From Mytilus trossulus (taxonomy: Eukaryota > Mollusca > Bivalvia > Mytilida > Mytilidae), in NCBI RefSeq assembly GCF_036588685.1, contig NC_086374.1, positions 71,298,457-71,362,456 on the forward strand: a DNA stretch of 64,000 nucleotides, in the 5' to 3' direction. Below, piece by piece: positions 12,026 to 23,255 of this stretch. The notes below the pieces were generated by a model. It had not been told where the DNA came from. It was given only the letters and a program-made list of their open reading frames with translations, and did not search any database. A program made the position numbers and the translations under genes. Position 1 is the stretch's first letter. Each line of letters starts with the position of its first letter.

Positions 12026-12192
12026 GGACATCCGGGATGAAGATCAAGAAAATTAGATTGCTGTGACCGGAAATTTAGGATATGTTGGGGAAAGACAGAA
12101 ATTTTGCCTAGCCTTGCAACAGACCCATGCCGCGCGAATTTAAGAGTTTTTAAACTGGTTCTTAACGTTGGTTAATGAAATAACGATAGAAT
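12026..12192 (+). repeat. Direct duplicate of 11383-11550
   Basis: About 165 bp starting GAGGACATCC(C/T)GGATGAAGAT and ending near GTTAATGAAAT.ACGATAG match 11383-11550, with a few substitutions and a frame-breaking indel. The two copies bracket the Penelope-like 3' tail, so this may be the leftover of a tandem or pseudo-LTR arrangement. Confidence 0.65.
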
Positions 12193-12531
12193 GCAAATAT
12201 CATCTATTAATTCCCTCTATTCGCATTCAAGACTAGATCTTTTTCCGTCATACAACTTCTGTTTCAGATATGAACGTTCACAGAGGTCTCTCTTGGATCA
12301 TTTAATACTGCAAAAGGAAGCCGCATCTGGTAGTGGAATGGAGGTTGTCTGATCTGTAATTTCTAATTTTTAATCAGTGAATTTTTGTTATCTGTTTTCA
12401 TTTTCATAAATCAAATTTTATCTTTATTATTTTTCATTTATATAATCGGCATGTGATACTGATATCAGAAAGTGAAATATTTACAGGGGATATATCAGCA
12501 TAAATATCATATGATGTCAAATGTGTCATGT

Positions 12532-12690
12532 ATGCAATCTACCTTGAAGTGCAACTCCGGAATGTCACTCCTTGATTCCATGGCATCAAGCATTTCTCCA
12601 ACTAACTGTAAGCATTCGTAAACATGATATAAATGCTTAGTTATTGTTAATCTTATCTGTTGTATGTTCTTTGTGTTATCGTTTAATGTA
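12532..12690 (-). CDS. Possible isolated exon, unrecognised
   Basis: A minus-strand open segment encodes about 50 residues with protein-like composition, including HLYHVYECLQLVGEMLDAME and SRSDIPELHFK. It ends at CACTTCAAG|GTAGAT, a possible splice donor near 12540. No other exon of such a gene was identified and I do not recognise the family. Chance remains possible. Confidence 0.22.
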
Positions 12691-12699
12691 TACCCCACT

Positions 12700-13382
12700 T
12701 ATGCTTTCAAAGCTTTACCTCACTGGATAACTGGTAAGAATACTGTCCATATGTAAGATAATAGCATGCACCCATCAATTATTCAACCAGTTTCTAAATG
12801 ATTTTTGGTCCAAGAATCAAAATATGAAAAGAATCAGTGGCCCAGATTGAACATTTCATTGATTACCACTGACACGGTTCAAAATCTAAAACCAGCTTGT
12901 GGGTCAGTGCATGTCGTTGTTTCGTGTCTGTCATATTTGTTCGTCGTGAATACACGTATTTACACTTTTGGTATTTAGCTGTATTTCGCCTCCGAATGAC
13001 CAAATATCACCTCCGAATAACCTTTGACGTCAAGCAACAATCACTTTTTAGTTGTGACGTCATATGTTTTGAATTATGAAGTCAAAGTTTACGGGAACCT
13101 GTTTGATGGTATGTAATGGCGGACAAATTTGCAAACAAGTGTCAATACGTCTATTGTTTTATTATAACTTCGCGCGCTAGTTTTGTTAATTGAATTGATT
13201 CTCTTTTTTCTTCGAGGTCTTTTATAACCATTATGGACTTTCCGTATTGATTTTCCTCTGAGTTCAGTATTTTTGTGATTTTACTTTTTTCTAACCGAAC
13301 ATACGGTACGGGGTTTTCATACTGTCAATGTCATACGGTTGCCTACAATTGCTACTATATTTGGCCTTTTTTATTACTTTTT
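12700..13382. other. No gene recognised
   Basis: Ordinary AT-rich intergenic sequence. A short CpG-containing passage near 12895-13020 gives only chance frames. Confidence 0.3.
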
Positions 13383-13440
13383 TGGATTCGAGCGTCACTG
13401 ATGAGTCTTTTGTATACATAAAATTTAGTCCTGGTATCTA
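13383..13440 (+). repeat. Decayed hammerhead-type repeat
   Basis: GAGCGTCACTGATGAGTCTT keeps stem I and the CUGAUGA core of the ribozyme seen at 57452-57495. The GAAA side is lost (ATAAAATTT instead of GACGAAACG). The following CCTGGTATC also matches the flank of that repeat. Confidence 0.5.
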
Positions 13441-13694
13441 TGATGAGTTTATTTACATCCACTCCATTTGAACTTTCAAATTGGTACTTTTTCATTCCAA
13501 CCAGAATTTTTTATATGACAGTTGTAATCGATATTCAATGACAACGTTTTTTTTATGTTTAAATAACGTCATAGCACCAAAATTGCACAAAGTACATACA
13601 TTACACTTATTTAGCAAAACAAAACATTTGAAGAGACTATACCATGACAGAAGTCTCATTATTGGCAGCATCATTTGCTGTCAACTGTATACGA

Positions 13695-14790
13695 CTTTAT
13701 TGCAGCGTTTGTAAAAGAGGGACGAAAGAAACCAGACGGACAGTCAAACTCAGAAATCCAAAACAAACTGACAACGCTATGGCTAAAAATGAAAATACAA
13801 ACAGACAAATAATAATTTTATAGTACACAAGACACAACATTGAAATACAAACAGACAAATACTAGTAATAACACACGACACAACATTGAAAATACAAACA
13901 GACAAATACTAGTAATAGTACACACGACACAACATTGAAACATAGAGAAGAAGCAACACGAACCCCACAAAAAACTAGGGGTGATCTCAGGTGCTCCGGA
14001 GGGGTAAACAGCTCCACATGTGGCACCCGTCGTTTTGCTTATGAAATAACGAATCCGCTAAATAGTATAATTCGTCACATTAATGAAAGGGAATGCGATT
14101 GTAGTTACGACGTAAGGAATATATCCGATATCATTTGTGAACGGTTATTCCATAACGGTCAACCAACTCGTGACGGCGTCCTTGAAATTTACGAAGGGAT
14201 GATTTCAACTTCAACATTTGGAACTCTTGGTTTAATAGCTTCCTTGTGAGCAGCAACCCTCTATCAAGAAAATAATCATGATAGGAAATGCAAGCACGGG
14301 AATATCGTATCAATAGAGAGAGATATCCCCGTATGCAGGTGGTGCTTGAATGTTTCTACTTAGAAATGGAAAGTTCACAATAGGAAAGCCGAAATCGTAT
14401 CTTTTGTCATAAAGTCTGGTTTTCAACCGACCCTCATTGTTAATTTCTAGGTGTAAGTCAAGATATGAGGACGACTTAGCTGTATATGTAATATCCTTTA
14501 TCTCTAGTTCGATGGGATAGAGGCGTTCCACAGTCACAAAATTTTGAATTATTTAGTGGAAGAACATCATCTATATAGCGGACATTTGAGTTAAAGGATA
14601 TCGCTAACTTCTTATCTTTCTTCCTTAGAAGTTCCTGTATGAGGTCAGCCTCGTGGTAATAAGAAAGAAACCAGTCGGCAAAAAGAGGGGCACAATTTGT
14701 TCCCATTGGAATGCCGAAAGTCTGTTAAAAAAACACATCCTCTGAATGTAATTGTCACGATCCAGATGTATTTTATAGAGTTATTCACAT
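13695..14790 (-). pseudogene. Penelope-like element, RT half and 3' tail, broken
   Basis: On the minus strand, frames at about 14706-14476, 14537-14310 and 14313-14131 join in order into a Penelope-like RT C-terminal half. GIPMGTNCAPL comes first, then RYIDDV (catalytic YxDD), SSYLDLHLEI, KTRLYDKRYDFGFPIVNFPF, and KLLNQEFQMLKLKSSLRKF near the end. Frameshifts separate the pieces. The 3' untranslated tail continues to about 13700, starting near TAAAAGAGGGACGAAAG on the plus strand. It contains a tandem repeat (13788-13940). This is related to, but distinct from, the 44-48-kb element: the RT is clearly diverged. Confidence 0.8.
13788..13940. repeat. Short tandem repeat, about 3 units
   Basis: Units of about 50-57 bp containing AATACAAACAGACAAATA, then a TAGTA..AC block and ACGACACAACATTGAAA, occur three times within the Penelope-like tail. 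Confidence 0.7.
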
Positions 14791-15596
14791 ATTTATTTAG
14801 TCGAGTTTGTATATAGATAACGATTGTGAAATTGTCGTCATGATCAGAGAATTGCACTTGCAGTCTTTGCGCAGGACGCCTATTGTTCACGGTTTATTTT
14901 GTACATAGTTTTAACATACGCTTTTATGTATATATGTACGTTTGGCCTAAGTTTGGTTCACCTGTGTTTAAACGCACACTGATTAGGCTTGGCCTATTTA
15001 CACACCTGTTGACTATTTTTAAATAGTGGTCAATCGAGTTCTTCGGACAAGTTTGGCTATTTTTAAACAGTGGTCAGATGATTTCTTTAGACACGTTGTC
15101 ATTTCATTTCTGCTTGGGATTTTCGTGTGGAAGGATGCCACACTCGTTAGAGCATTACATATTTGTTAGCTATAATGGTTCTACTGTATATAGTGCATCA
15201 ATTCCGAGGTAAGTGTTTTATTCTTACATATATTTATATATACTTTTCTGTATGTTACTTTGTTTATCAAATTTCCGAAACTTTCAGACTTCTGCAGATA
15301 ATTTTCCATTATGTAAATTGTATAATTTAGAATATTTTGTAAGCGGATTTAAAGATATGAAAACAGTGTTTTATATTCAGATATTTGCGGTTTTACTAGT
15401 GAACAAGAACAAGATTGTTAATTACGGGTACAAATTGAATGTACGTGATATTTATGTGTACAAGGTTCCGAATTTCCTTATGTACGTGAAACTATCATGC
15501 AAGGTTATGATATTTATTACAGTATGACACATTTTGCTACATATAAAATGTATGTGTGTATTTATCTACGTAAATTAATACAATATATATATGTTC
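14791..15596. other. No gene recognised
   Basis: Two short open frames overlap here (about 15213-15814) but have AT-driven composition, no recognisable motif, and run into the TIR element. Near 15010-15085 a roughly 60-bp phrase (CTATTTTTAAA(T/C)AGTGGTCA) is repeated twice. Confidence 0.3.
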
Positions 15597-16089
15597 ATTT
15601 TCACTGGAGTAAAGCTGATGACCGTAACTGCATTCACGGTCATCCCAAGATGTCGGATGAAAAATTAGGTCAGTATTTTTATTGCCTGTTAAGGTGTTTC
15701 TACATCATTTTCTTTACAAAGCATACTTTGATACGATGTAAATATATAAAAGATTCACACGGAAGTCACAAATCTCTACCGAGGAACGTGTATAAAACGG
15801 GAATTTGGATTTGAAAAATTCGCGAGAATGACCGTAAATCGTAATCGAGATGACCGTAACAGGATTAGCGATTCATAACAAGGCTGACCGTAATTGGTTA
15901 AAAGATGACCGTAAATTGTTAAGGATGACCGTAATTTCTAAAGAATGACTAAATTTAAAAGGATGACCATCAATTGAAAGAAATATCTATATTTGTATGC
16001 ATTGTTTTTTATTGAGTTTGTCGCAATAGGGGCTCGGTTAGTTCTTTTTAACTATTTGGCTTGTAGTTGGATGCTACATATGACGAACC

Positions 16090-19000
16090 ATGTATTTGAA
16101 GCATGTCTTATTTTTGTCTACCTTTAGGATAATGTTGTCTTTGTTAGACCTTTTTATAACAAATGATGCTCACATAATAAATTACTGTGGAGTCGGGCCA
16201 CCTTTATTAGACCAAATACGTTTTCACTGTCCTATAATTAGTCTTTTGAACTTTACAAAATGTCGTCAAAAAACTTTTAAGTGGAAAATTTGGCTATGAG
16301 ATCGAGGAGACTATGACAGATATCGTAACATTTTATCTGAAAAAAATTGGGATTCCGTAATTAACTTAAATAACGTTGTACAATTTACAACCGAAATAAC
16401 AAAACTATCATAGAAGCTGCTGAAAATTGTATTCCAAATAAAATAATAACTGTTCGCAAAAATGAACCTCCATGTCTAACAAATGATGTAAAAAAAAAAA
16501 CAAGAAAAAAAATAGAATCCACAGAAAGGCTTTAAAATATAATAACCCATCGGAGTGGTCAAAATTTAAGAAAATACGAAATGAAGTTACTAGTTTAATA
16601 AGAAAATCGAAAGATGATTATAAAAACAATTTAATTAAAAATATCACGAACAGTAACCCGTCCATTACTAACTGGTGGAGACGGTTAAACAAATATCCGG
16701 ATTAAAAAACGACGCAAGTGTACCCCCATTAATGGTTAAAGTCATAAGAAACGAGTGACCGGTGAAAAATAATGTTCTTCCAATTCTTAAACCAATGCAT
16801 ACAAACATCAAAAACTTAGTCTTCTGTGCTCGAATTTATCATTTTTTTCGTGTAAATTTCGTATAATCGTCAATTTTTTTTTCAATCGGTCAGTGTTGTT
16901 GTGAAAATATGGCAGATAATTAAAGTTCGTGTTTTGAAGCCGAAGTTTATCGATTGTTACCTGTTTGTCAACAATTGACGAAAAATAAACAAAAAAGCAT
17001 GGAAATTGAGCACGTGTTTAACATGTAAATTCAGATAATAGTTTATTTTAAGGACATCCATGCGTATTGCGGTCACCGGATTTTTACGAGATGGGTCACA
17101 CTGAGGTCACCTTGCATACGGAAAATATATCGGACTAATTGCTTGCTGGAAGGAAGCAATTCAAATAAAGTAAACCTCTTCTAAATATGAATAAATTAAA
17201 GAATTTTCTTCAGAAAAAAGTATACTACATAAGTTTTACAATGAAAACTATCCGTTGAGTTATAAAAAACATATGCATTATTTTTTTTTGATTTGAGGTT
17301 TCTTATGACTTTAATAACAACTTAACATATAATAAAATCGAAAAGGCAAATGAATTTAATCGATTTTTTTCTTCCCAGTCAAATATTGATGATTCAAGTG
17401 CTGTGTTACCTGAAGAACTTCATAATATTAGTGATGACATTAGTTATATAGAGCTTACTGTTACTGAAGTTGAAGATATATTGAAAATTCTTAATCCTAC
17501 AAAAGTTTCTGGCCCAGACCTCATAAGTCCCAAATTTTTAAAAGAAGCATCTTCTGTTTTAAAGTATCCACTATGTAAACTATTTAACTTATCGTTCAGT
17601 ACGTCTTCTTTTCCAGATCAATGGAAAAGAGCAAATGTTACCCCAGTTTATAAAAATAGTAAACCGATTGACGTTAAAAACTGTAGACTTATTTCCTTGT
17701 TGAGTGTAATATCAAAGTGTATGGAACGATGTGTATATAAACATGTTTACAATCACTTTATGCGCAATAATATTTTAACGAAAAATCAGTCGAGCTTTAC
17801 ACGGGGGGATTCAGTAGTTAATCAATTAATTAACATTTCGAATGATTTTGGGAAGGCTTTAGATAGCGGTAAAGAAATAAGGGTAGTATTCTGTGATATA
17901 AGTATTAAGCGTTTGATCGAGTCTGGCATAAGGGACTGCTATTTAAACTTCAACAAGCGGGCATAATGGGTTCTTTACTAAGGTGGTTTGAAAATTATCT
18001 TACAAATAGAGTCCAGCGGGTGGTTATTAACGGTTCAAGTTCCGAATGCTTACCTGTAAATGCAGGCGTCCAACAAGGATCCATTCTAGGCCCTCTCCTT
18101 TTTTGATATTTATAAACGATATTGTAGAAGACATTCCAGCTCAAATTAAGCTATTCGCAGATGACACTTTATTATATATTATGGTTGACAATCCAACAGA
18201 AACAGCTAAAATTTTAAATGACGATCTAGATAAGATTTATAATTGGTAAAAAAAAAATGGCTTCTTAATTTTAATGTCAAAAAAATTGAAAGTATGATAA
18301 TTTCAAAATAAATAAATAGACCCTTTCATTCTCCATTAAATATGAACACCCAAGAGCTACAAACAGTAAGTAAACACAAACATCTAGGTGTCTTTTTTTC
18401 TAACAACGGATCCTGGAACGACCATATTGAATATATAGTTTCTAAATCTTACAAAAGAATAAATATAATGAGAAAAATGAAAAATTTTCTTCATAGATTT
18501 TGACTTGAAAAAATTTCGCCCAATTCTTGAATATGCCTGATTCAGTAGGCAGTGGGCATGATCATAATACAAGACAGAGAAATAATGTTTCACAAGTCAA
18601 CACACGGACCCGTTTATATTCTGAATATTTCATCCCTGCAACAACAAAACTATGGGACACTCTTAACTTAAACATAAGAAAATACGAATCTTTATCATTA
18701 TTCAAAAAACAAGTAAGTACCCAAAATAGTATGATCCCAGCGTATTATTATATAGGACATCGTTTTGGTCAAATTTTTCATGCACGCTTAAGAATGGATT
18801 CAAGCTCAATGAATTCTCACCTTTTCCTTCGTTAACTAGTAGACTCTCCAATTTGTCGTTGTGGTGATGTAAAAAAAAAATTCTCACTTCCTGTTATCTT
18901 GTCCTATATATTCTTATTTAAGAAAAGAACTATTGGATTCTGTTTCAGTTCTTCCTGTCCAAGTTAACACAAAAACTTTGCTTTTTGGATCAACGGTACT

Positions 19001-19376
19001 CTCAGATGAGTAAAAATTTTATTTAGTTTGGTGCAGAAATCTATTATTAAAAGTTAACGTTTTAACCCTTGATGTTAATGCTTCATCACTATAGGAACCA
19101 AAGCATTTCACATTTTACATTACAATAATTCATGTTTATTTTTTATTTTATTTTTCTCATTAAATTTTTTCTTCTTTTTCTTCTTTCACCTTTTTCATAT
19201 TCATATATTTATTACAGAGCATGCCAGTATTTATATTTATGTATTGTTCAATAAGTGTATTATTTTTGTAAAGGAGACAGATTTGTAAAAGCAAATAGCT
19301 TGTTTCTGAATCCTGAATATTATTTCCTTTGTATAATATCGTATCATGATGAATTATCTGAATAAATATTGTTAAA
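16090..19376 (+). pseudogene. CR1/Jockey-like LINE, broken, nested in the TIR element
   Basis: Frame pieces read in order as a non-LTR retrotransposon. Near 16138 is the endonuclease end (LLDLFITNDA ... GVGPP ... HCPII). RT then follows at 17403-17966 (KVSGPDLISPKFL, FPDQWKRANVTPVYK) and, after a frameshift, 17966-18249 (GVQQGSILGPLLF, then FADDTLLY at about 18153-18176, the catalytic motif). The RT tail follows, and a C-terminal block to about 19010 (RTRLYSEYFIPATTKLWDTL; a CRCGD-like cysteine cluster; LFG). The 3' tail ends near 19376 with ATCTGAATAAATATTGTT, which also occurs at 6055-6142. Many stops and frameshifts are present and a MITE sits at 16740-17310. Confidence 0.82.
16740..17310. 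mobile_element. TTAA-flanked MITE inserted in the LINE
   Basis: TTAA at 16736-16739 and 17311-17314 flanks an element with the inverted ends AGTCATAAGAAAC / GTTTCTTATGACT. Removing it restores the LINE reading between the PPLMV segment and the NEFNRFF-like segment. TTAA duplications suggest piggyBac- or Kolobok-type mobilisation. The ends are also compatible with a TA duplication, because the palindrome extends through TTAA. Confidence 0.75.
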
Positions 19377-19818
19377 ACAAATGTTGTCTTATAAATACGT
19401 CTTTCATCAACACGATTAATAATTTGATACAAAAAAGGTAATACAAATACGGATATTTCTTAGAAAGGACGGTTATACTATGAAAGGTACGGTCATCCTT
19501 TATAAATTACGGTCATCCTTTTACCAATCACGGTCATCCTTATTATATGTTACGGTCATCTTTAAAATATTTTAAAGGTGATTTACGGTCATCTTGGCGA
19601 ATTTTTCAAATCCAATTTCCCGTTCTATACACGTTCCTCGGTAGAGATTTGTGACTTCCATGTGAATCTTTTATAAATTTACATCGTACCAATGTATGCT
19701 TTGTAAAGAAAATGATGTAGAAACACCTTAACAGACAATAAAAATACTGACCTAATTTTTCGTCCGACATCTTGGGATGACCGTGAATGCAGTTACGGTC
19801 ATCAGCTTTACCCCAGTG

Positions 19819-20785
19819 ATTTTATCAACGTGAGTTTATAGAGTTCATGTTTATGTTGCATGAACGTGCAAGTAAAAAGCATATCTAAATTGATAATCGT
19901 ACTAAAGAGTTTGTACAATTATATTATTACCAGGTTCCAGCCTGCACCAGAGTAATACAATGCTGCGGTGTTAAGGAGTGGTCATACAGATTGAACGCAA
20001 TCATACATGATAATTCATCAAACAACATATCTACATATTATAGTGGAACTGTCGTGCACGATACCATAACCGTCATAACGATACCATAACCGTCATAACG
20101 ATACCATAACCGTCATAACGATACCATAACCGTCATAACGATATAAAGGGAAGTAATCTGGATATACAATACAAACTACTGAAGCTGTTGGACTATTTAT
20201 TTGGACTTTAATATTTATAATAATTTGATGTATTTTTCTTCTTAATTGTTTATTTTTTTTGTTTGTTTATTAAATAATTTATTTATTCTAATCGTTGATT
20301 CTTTTGTCAATATTGTAAAATAGCACTGAAAGACTTCTCCATCCGTCCGTCTGTGACAGTAATAAATATGTTGTCAATCGAGAGTAAAATCGTATGTACT
20401 CTAAAACATCTTTGGTATTTTAAGTATCCACATCTGATTCACGCCACCTCTAGAATAGGCAGTTTCACAGTAACTTTGATTGCTGATACAATAAGTGTTA
20501 ATTTTAACTTTAACATTCGACTATATAAATCTATATATAAACGTGTCTAAATTGAAAACTACGTTCAAACCTATGATTGCGTTGGATAAAAACCGCAATT
20601 TTTATACGTATGCATGTAAACAAATTTCGTTGTAGAAGGGTCTAAAAACAGCACAAACAACGTTTTCCAAAAGACCAAAAGGGTGAAAAGTATGTTAAAA
20701 CAAAACGCATTTGACTAACAAGTCGAAAAATTGATGTTCTTTAACCCTGCTGACTGCCATAAGTCTACTTATATATATATATATA
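19819..20785. other. No gene; 20-bp minisatellite inside
   Basis: At 20058-20142 the unit CGATACCATAACCGTCATAA is repeated about four times in perfect tandem. The rest is AT-rich and shows no recognised feature. Confidence 0.6.
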
Positions 20786-20902
20786 CAACTCTTCTAAACA
20801 TCAACCCAAAAGTACGTCCGAGTCAGTGACAACCCTACAACAGATGTATCCATCGGATCGCCATCAATGATGGTGATACATGGCTGTGTACATAATGTAT
20901 AT

Positions 20903-21134
20903 ACAACTCTTCTAAACATCAACCCAACAAAGTTAGATCTGTAAATTTGCTTTCGCAAATTTTTGGTTCTTCCCTCGCCGGGATTCGAACCCATGCTACT
21001 GTGATATCATGACACCAAATCGCCTGCACTGTAGCCGTCCCGCTAGACCACACGACCACCTGGGCTCTCAAAAAAGAGCTTTCGCTGGCCATGTGTTACC
21101 TTTCCACGTCAGTTTTAATCTAGCGGCGTACTAC
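20903..21134 (-). mobile_element. tRNA-derived SINE (minus strand)
   Basis: On the minus strand a box A (TGGTCTAGCGG, complement of 21040-21050) and box B (GGTTCGAATCC, complement of 20981-20991) form an RNA polymerase III internal promoter. A body with AAATTTGCGAAAGCAAATTT and a 3' end GTTGATGTTTAGAAGAGTTG follow. It matches the plus-strand copy at 53677-53930. A 24-bp piece of the same 3' end recurs at 20786-20809. A 93-bp repeat (GAGTCAGTGACAACCCTACA ... GGCTGTGTACATAATG) lies on either side (20808-20902 and 21250-21342). This is a SINE, not a functional tRNA gene. Confidence 0.82.
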
Positions 21135-21544
21135 AGTACATGATATATAAGGCATGAAGATATTATTGTTACAGATCAGCTAAACTATCTATAGTAAAGG
21201 ATCCTACAAATTAATGTTAGATACAGTCACAGAAAATAAGTATAGTCATAAGTACGTCTGAGTCAGTGACAACCCTACAACAGATGTATCCATCGGATCG
21301 CCATCAATGATGGTGATACATGGCTGTGTACATAATGTATATGTTACAGAAAATAGGTGAAATTAGGAATTACATGTAATTACTAAAATTTAGGAATTAC
21401 AGGTAATCCCCGATGCACTTAGTTAATACAAGTAATTCCTGAAACATATATATCATTGACGGTGGCCAATAATAGATGGTTACAAACATTTGATTTTGTT
21501 GCGAAATTTTATTAATCTTATCTTATTGATTTTATTGTCAAAGC

Positions 21545-21925
21545 AACAATAACCCGACCATAGCGCAGACAACAGCCGAAGGCAACCAATGGGTCTTCTA
21601 TGTAGCGAGAAACTTCAGCACCCGGAGACATCCTGCATCTGGCCCCTTGAAAAATATGTATACTAGTACGGTGATAATGAACATCATACTTAACTCCGAA
21701 TTATATACAAGGAACTAAAACTAAAAATCCTACAAGACTAACAAAGGCCAGAGGCTCCTGACTTTGAACAGGCGCAAAATTGCGGCGGGGTTAAACATGT
21801 TGATGAGATCTCCCCTTCCCCTATACCTCTAGCCAATGTAAAAAAGTAAACGCACAACAATACGCACATTAAAATTCAGTTCTAGAGAAGTCCGAGTCCG
21901 ATGTCAGAAGATGTAACAAAAGAAA
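21545..21925 (-). repeat. Remnant of Naiad-type 3' tail (inverted)
   Basis: The reverse complement matches the 3' untranslated tail of the Penelope-like elements at 43550-43900 and 47560-47920. Shared landmarks are GTTTAACCCCGCCGCA, CAGGAGCCTCTGGCCTTTGT and TCTGACATCGGACTCGGACT. It is about 85-90% similar by eye. It does not reach far enough upstream to include the SECIS. Confidence 0.75.
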
Positions 21926-22197
21926 ATAGATAAAAAGAAGTTAACTGAGCCTTTTCGAGCAAATTTGACATGGGGGTATAATTGTTCAATTGGTCAAGAT
22001 CTATCAGCCCTCACATTTTTATACAAATCGAACAACCCATTGTTGGATTGCTGCCACTAAATGGAAATTTACCTTGAATACTACTGAAAATAAAGAAAAA
22101 CTGTAAATAACAAAAATGTTCAGCAAAGTATGGTAAACAAAATATTTATATGAAAAAAATTGTCCCCTTAAGGAGTTGTTGCCCAAAAAGGACAATT

Positions 22198-22760
22198 TTA
22201 CACAAGTTGTTTGATTTTTTTTAAAATGAATCTAGTATAAATAAAGGCAACAGTAGTATACCGCTGTTCAAAACTCATAAATCCATGGACAAAAAACAAA
22301 ATCGGGGCAACAAACCAAAACTGAGGGAAACGCATTAAATATAAGAGGAGAACAACGACACAACACCGAAACGCAACAGCACACAGAAACGGACCAAGCA
22401 ACAGACAATACACCACGAGAATAACAAATATAACATCAAAACCAAATACATGAATATGGGATAGACAAGTACCGTGCCACGTCTTATCTCAAAAATAAGA
22501 GAAAACAGAAACGAACAATATTATAACAATGGCCATCTTCCTGACTTGGTACAGGACACTTTTAAAGGGGAATAAAAGTGGTGGGTTAAACCTAGTTTTA
22601 AGGCATGCCAAACCTCGCACTTTAATGGCACAGTTAAATATAACATTGAAATGAAAACAAAAAAATTACAGGACTACAATACAAATAAAAAGCAGAACAT
22701 ATTAGACAAAGAAAAGCATGATTAATAGATAACAAAAAGCATCAGGTTTAAAATTCAATA
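22198..22760. repeat. Dispersed repeat fragments, no gene
   Basis: A phrase of the type 'CTTCCTGACTTGGTACAGG ... GGTGGGTTAAACCTAGTTTT' (22545-22600) matches, with changes, 57225-57290. These look like fragments of one repeat family. The open frame on the minus strand here is chance. Confidence 0.4.
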
Positions 22761-23255
22761 CGCCAAAAACGCGTCTAGTCCACACGAGACTCACCAGTGA
22801 CGAAAAAAATACAAAATTGTACAGCACTGAAGATCAAAAGTTGAAAAGGTTTTGCCAAATACGGCATTGTTTGTATGCCCAGGATAAGAACATTCATATT
22901 ATATAAAACAATTCACACTATTGCAAACAGTAAATTTTAACAAATGAATATGAAAGAGATATACATAATGAAACTGAAGTAAAAACTAATTACAGAAAAC
23001 TAAACCCGAATACATAACGCCCAGATATACAAGATCGAAAGTGAAAAAAAGTACAAAGTTGTACAGCACTGAAGATCAAAAGTTGAAAAGGTTTTGCTAA
23101 ATACGGCATTGTATTATGCCCAGGATAAGAACACTATTATATAGAACGATTCATGCTATTGCAAACAGTAAATTTTAACAAATGAATGTGAAAGATATAT
23201 TCATAATGAAACTAAAGTATTAACTTATTACAGAAAACTAAACCCGAATACATGA
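22745..23255. repeat. Two tandem units next to a decayed hammerhead motif (retrozyme-like)
   Basis: Two units of about 240 bp (22805-23010 and 23045-23250) share GTACAGCACTGAAGATCAAA, GAAAAGGTTTTGC, AATACGGCATTGT, GCCCAGGATAAGAAC and AACTAAACCCGAATACAT. Immediately before the first unit, 22757-22800 is a mutated copy (minus strand) of the hammerhead at 57452-57495: CTGGTGA in place of CTGATGA, with the GAAA box lost. Tandem units separated by hammerheads are the layout of retrozymes. Confidence 0.55.

Larger units (their letters stand above)
15602..19818. mobile_element. Long-TIR DNA element with subterminal motif arrays and 5-bp TSD
   Basis: The two ends are inverted copies. 15602-15825 matches the reverse complement of 19595-19818 almost base for base, both starting CACTGG(A/G)GTAAAGCTGATG. 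ATTTT flanks both ends (15597-15601 and 19819-19823), a 5-bp target duplication. Inside each arm the motif RGATGACCGTAA recurs at 20-35-bp spacing, about six to eight times per arm (15830-15970 and 19470-19600), while the spacers differ. That is the pattern of subterminal transposase-binding sites. Each terminus also carries an interrupted palindrome of the same motif (15616-15643, 19776-19803). The interior is occupied by a LINE, so no transposase is visible. CACTG ends recall the CACTA group, but the TSD length does not settle it. Confidence 0.82.

Noticed and set aside
15613-15645. Second hammerhead candidate (CTGATGACCGT ... ACGGTCATC)
   Set aside because: It has the CTGATGA box and a stem but no GAAA box or cleavage triplet; the similarity comes from the subterminal motif palindrome.
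20981-21050. Functional tRNA gene (box A and box B present)
   Set aside because: No clean cloverleaf or acceptor stem is evident and three copies share a long common body and tail; it is a SINE head. The same applies to 53762-53831.
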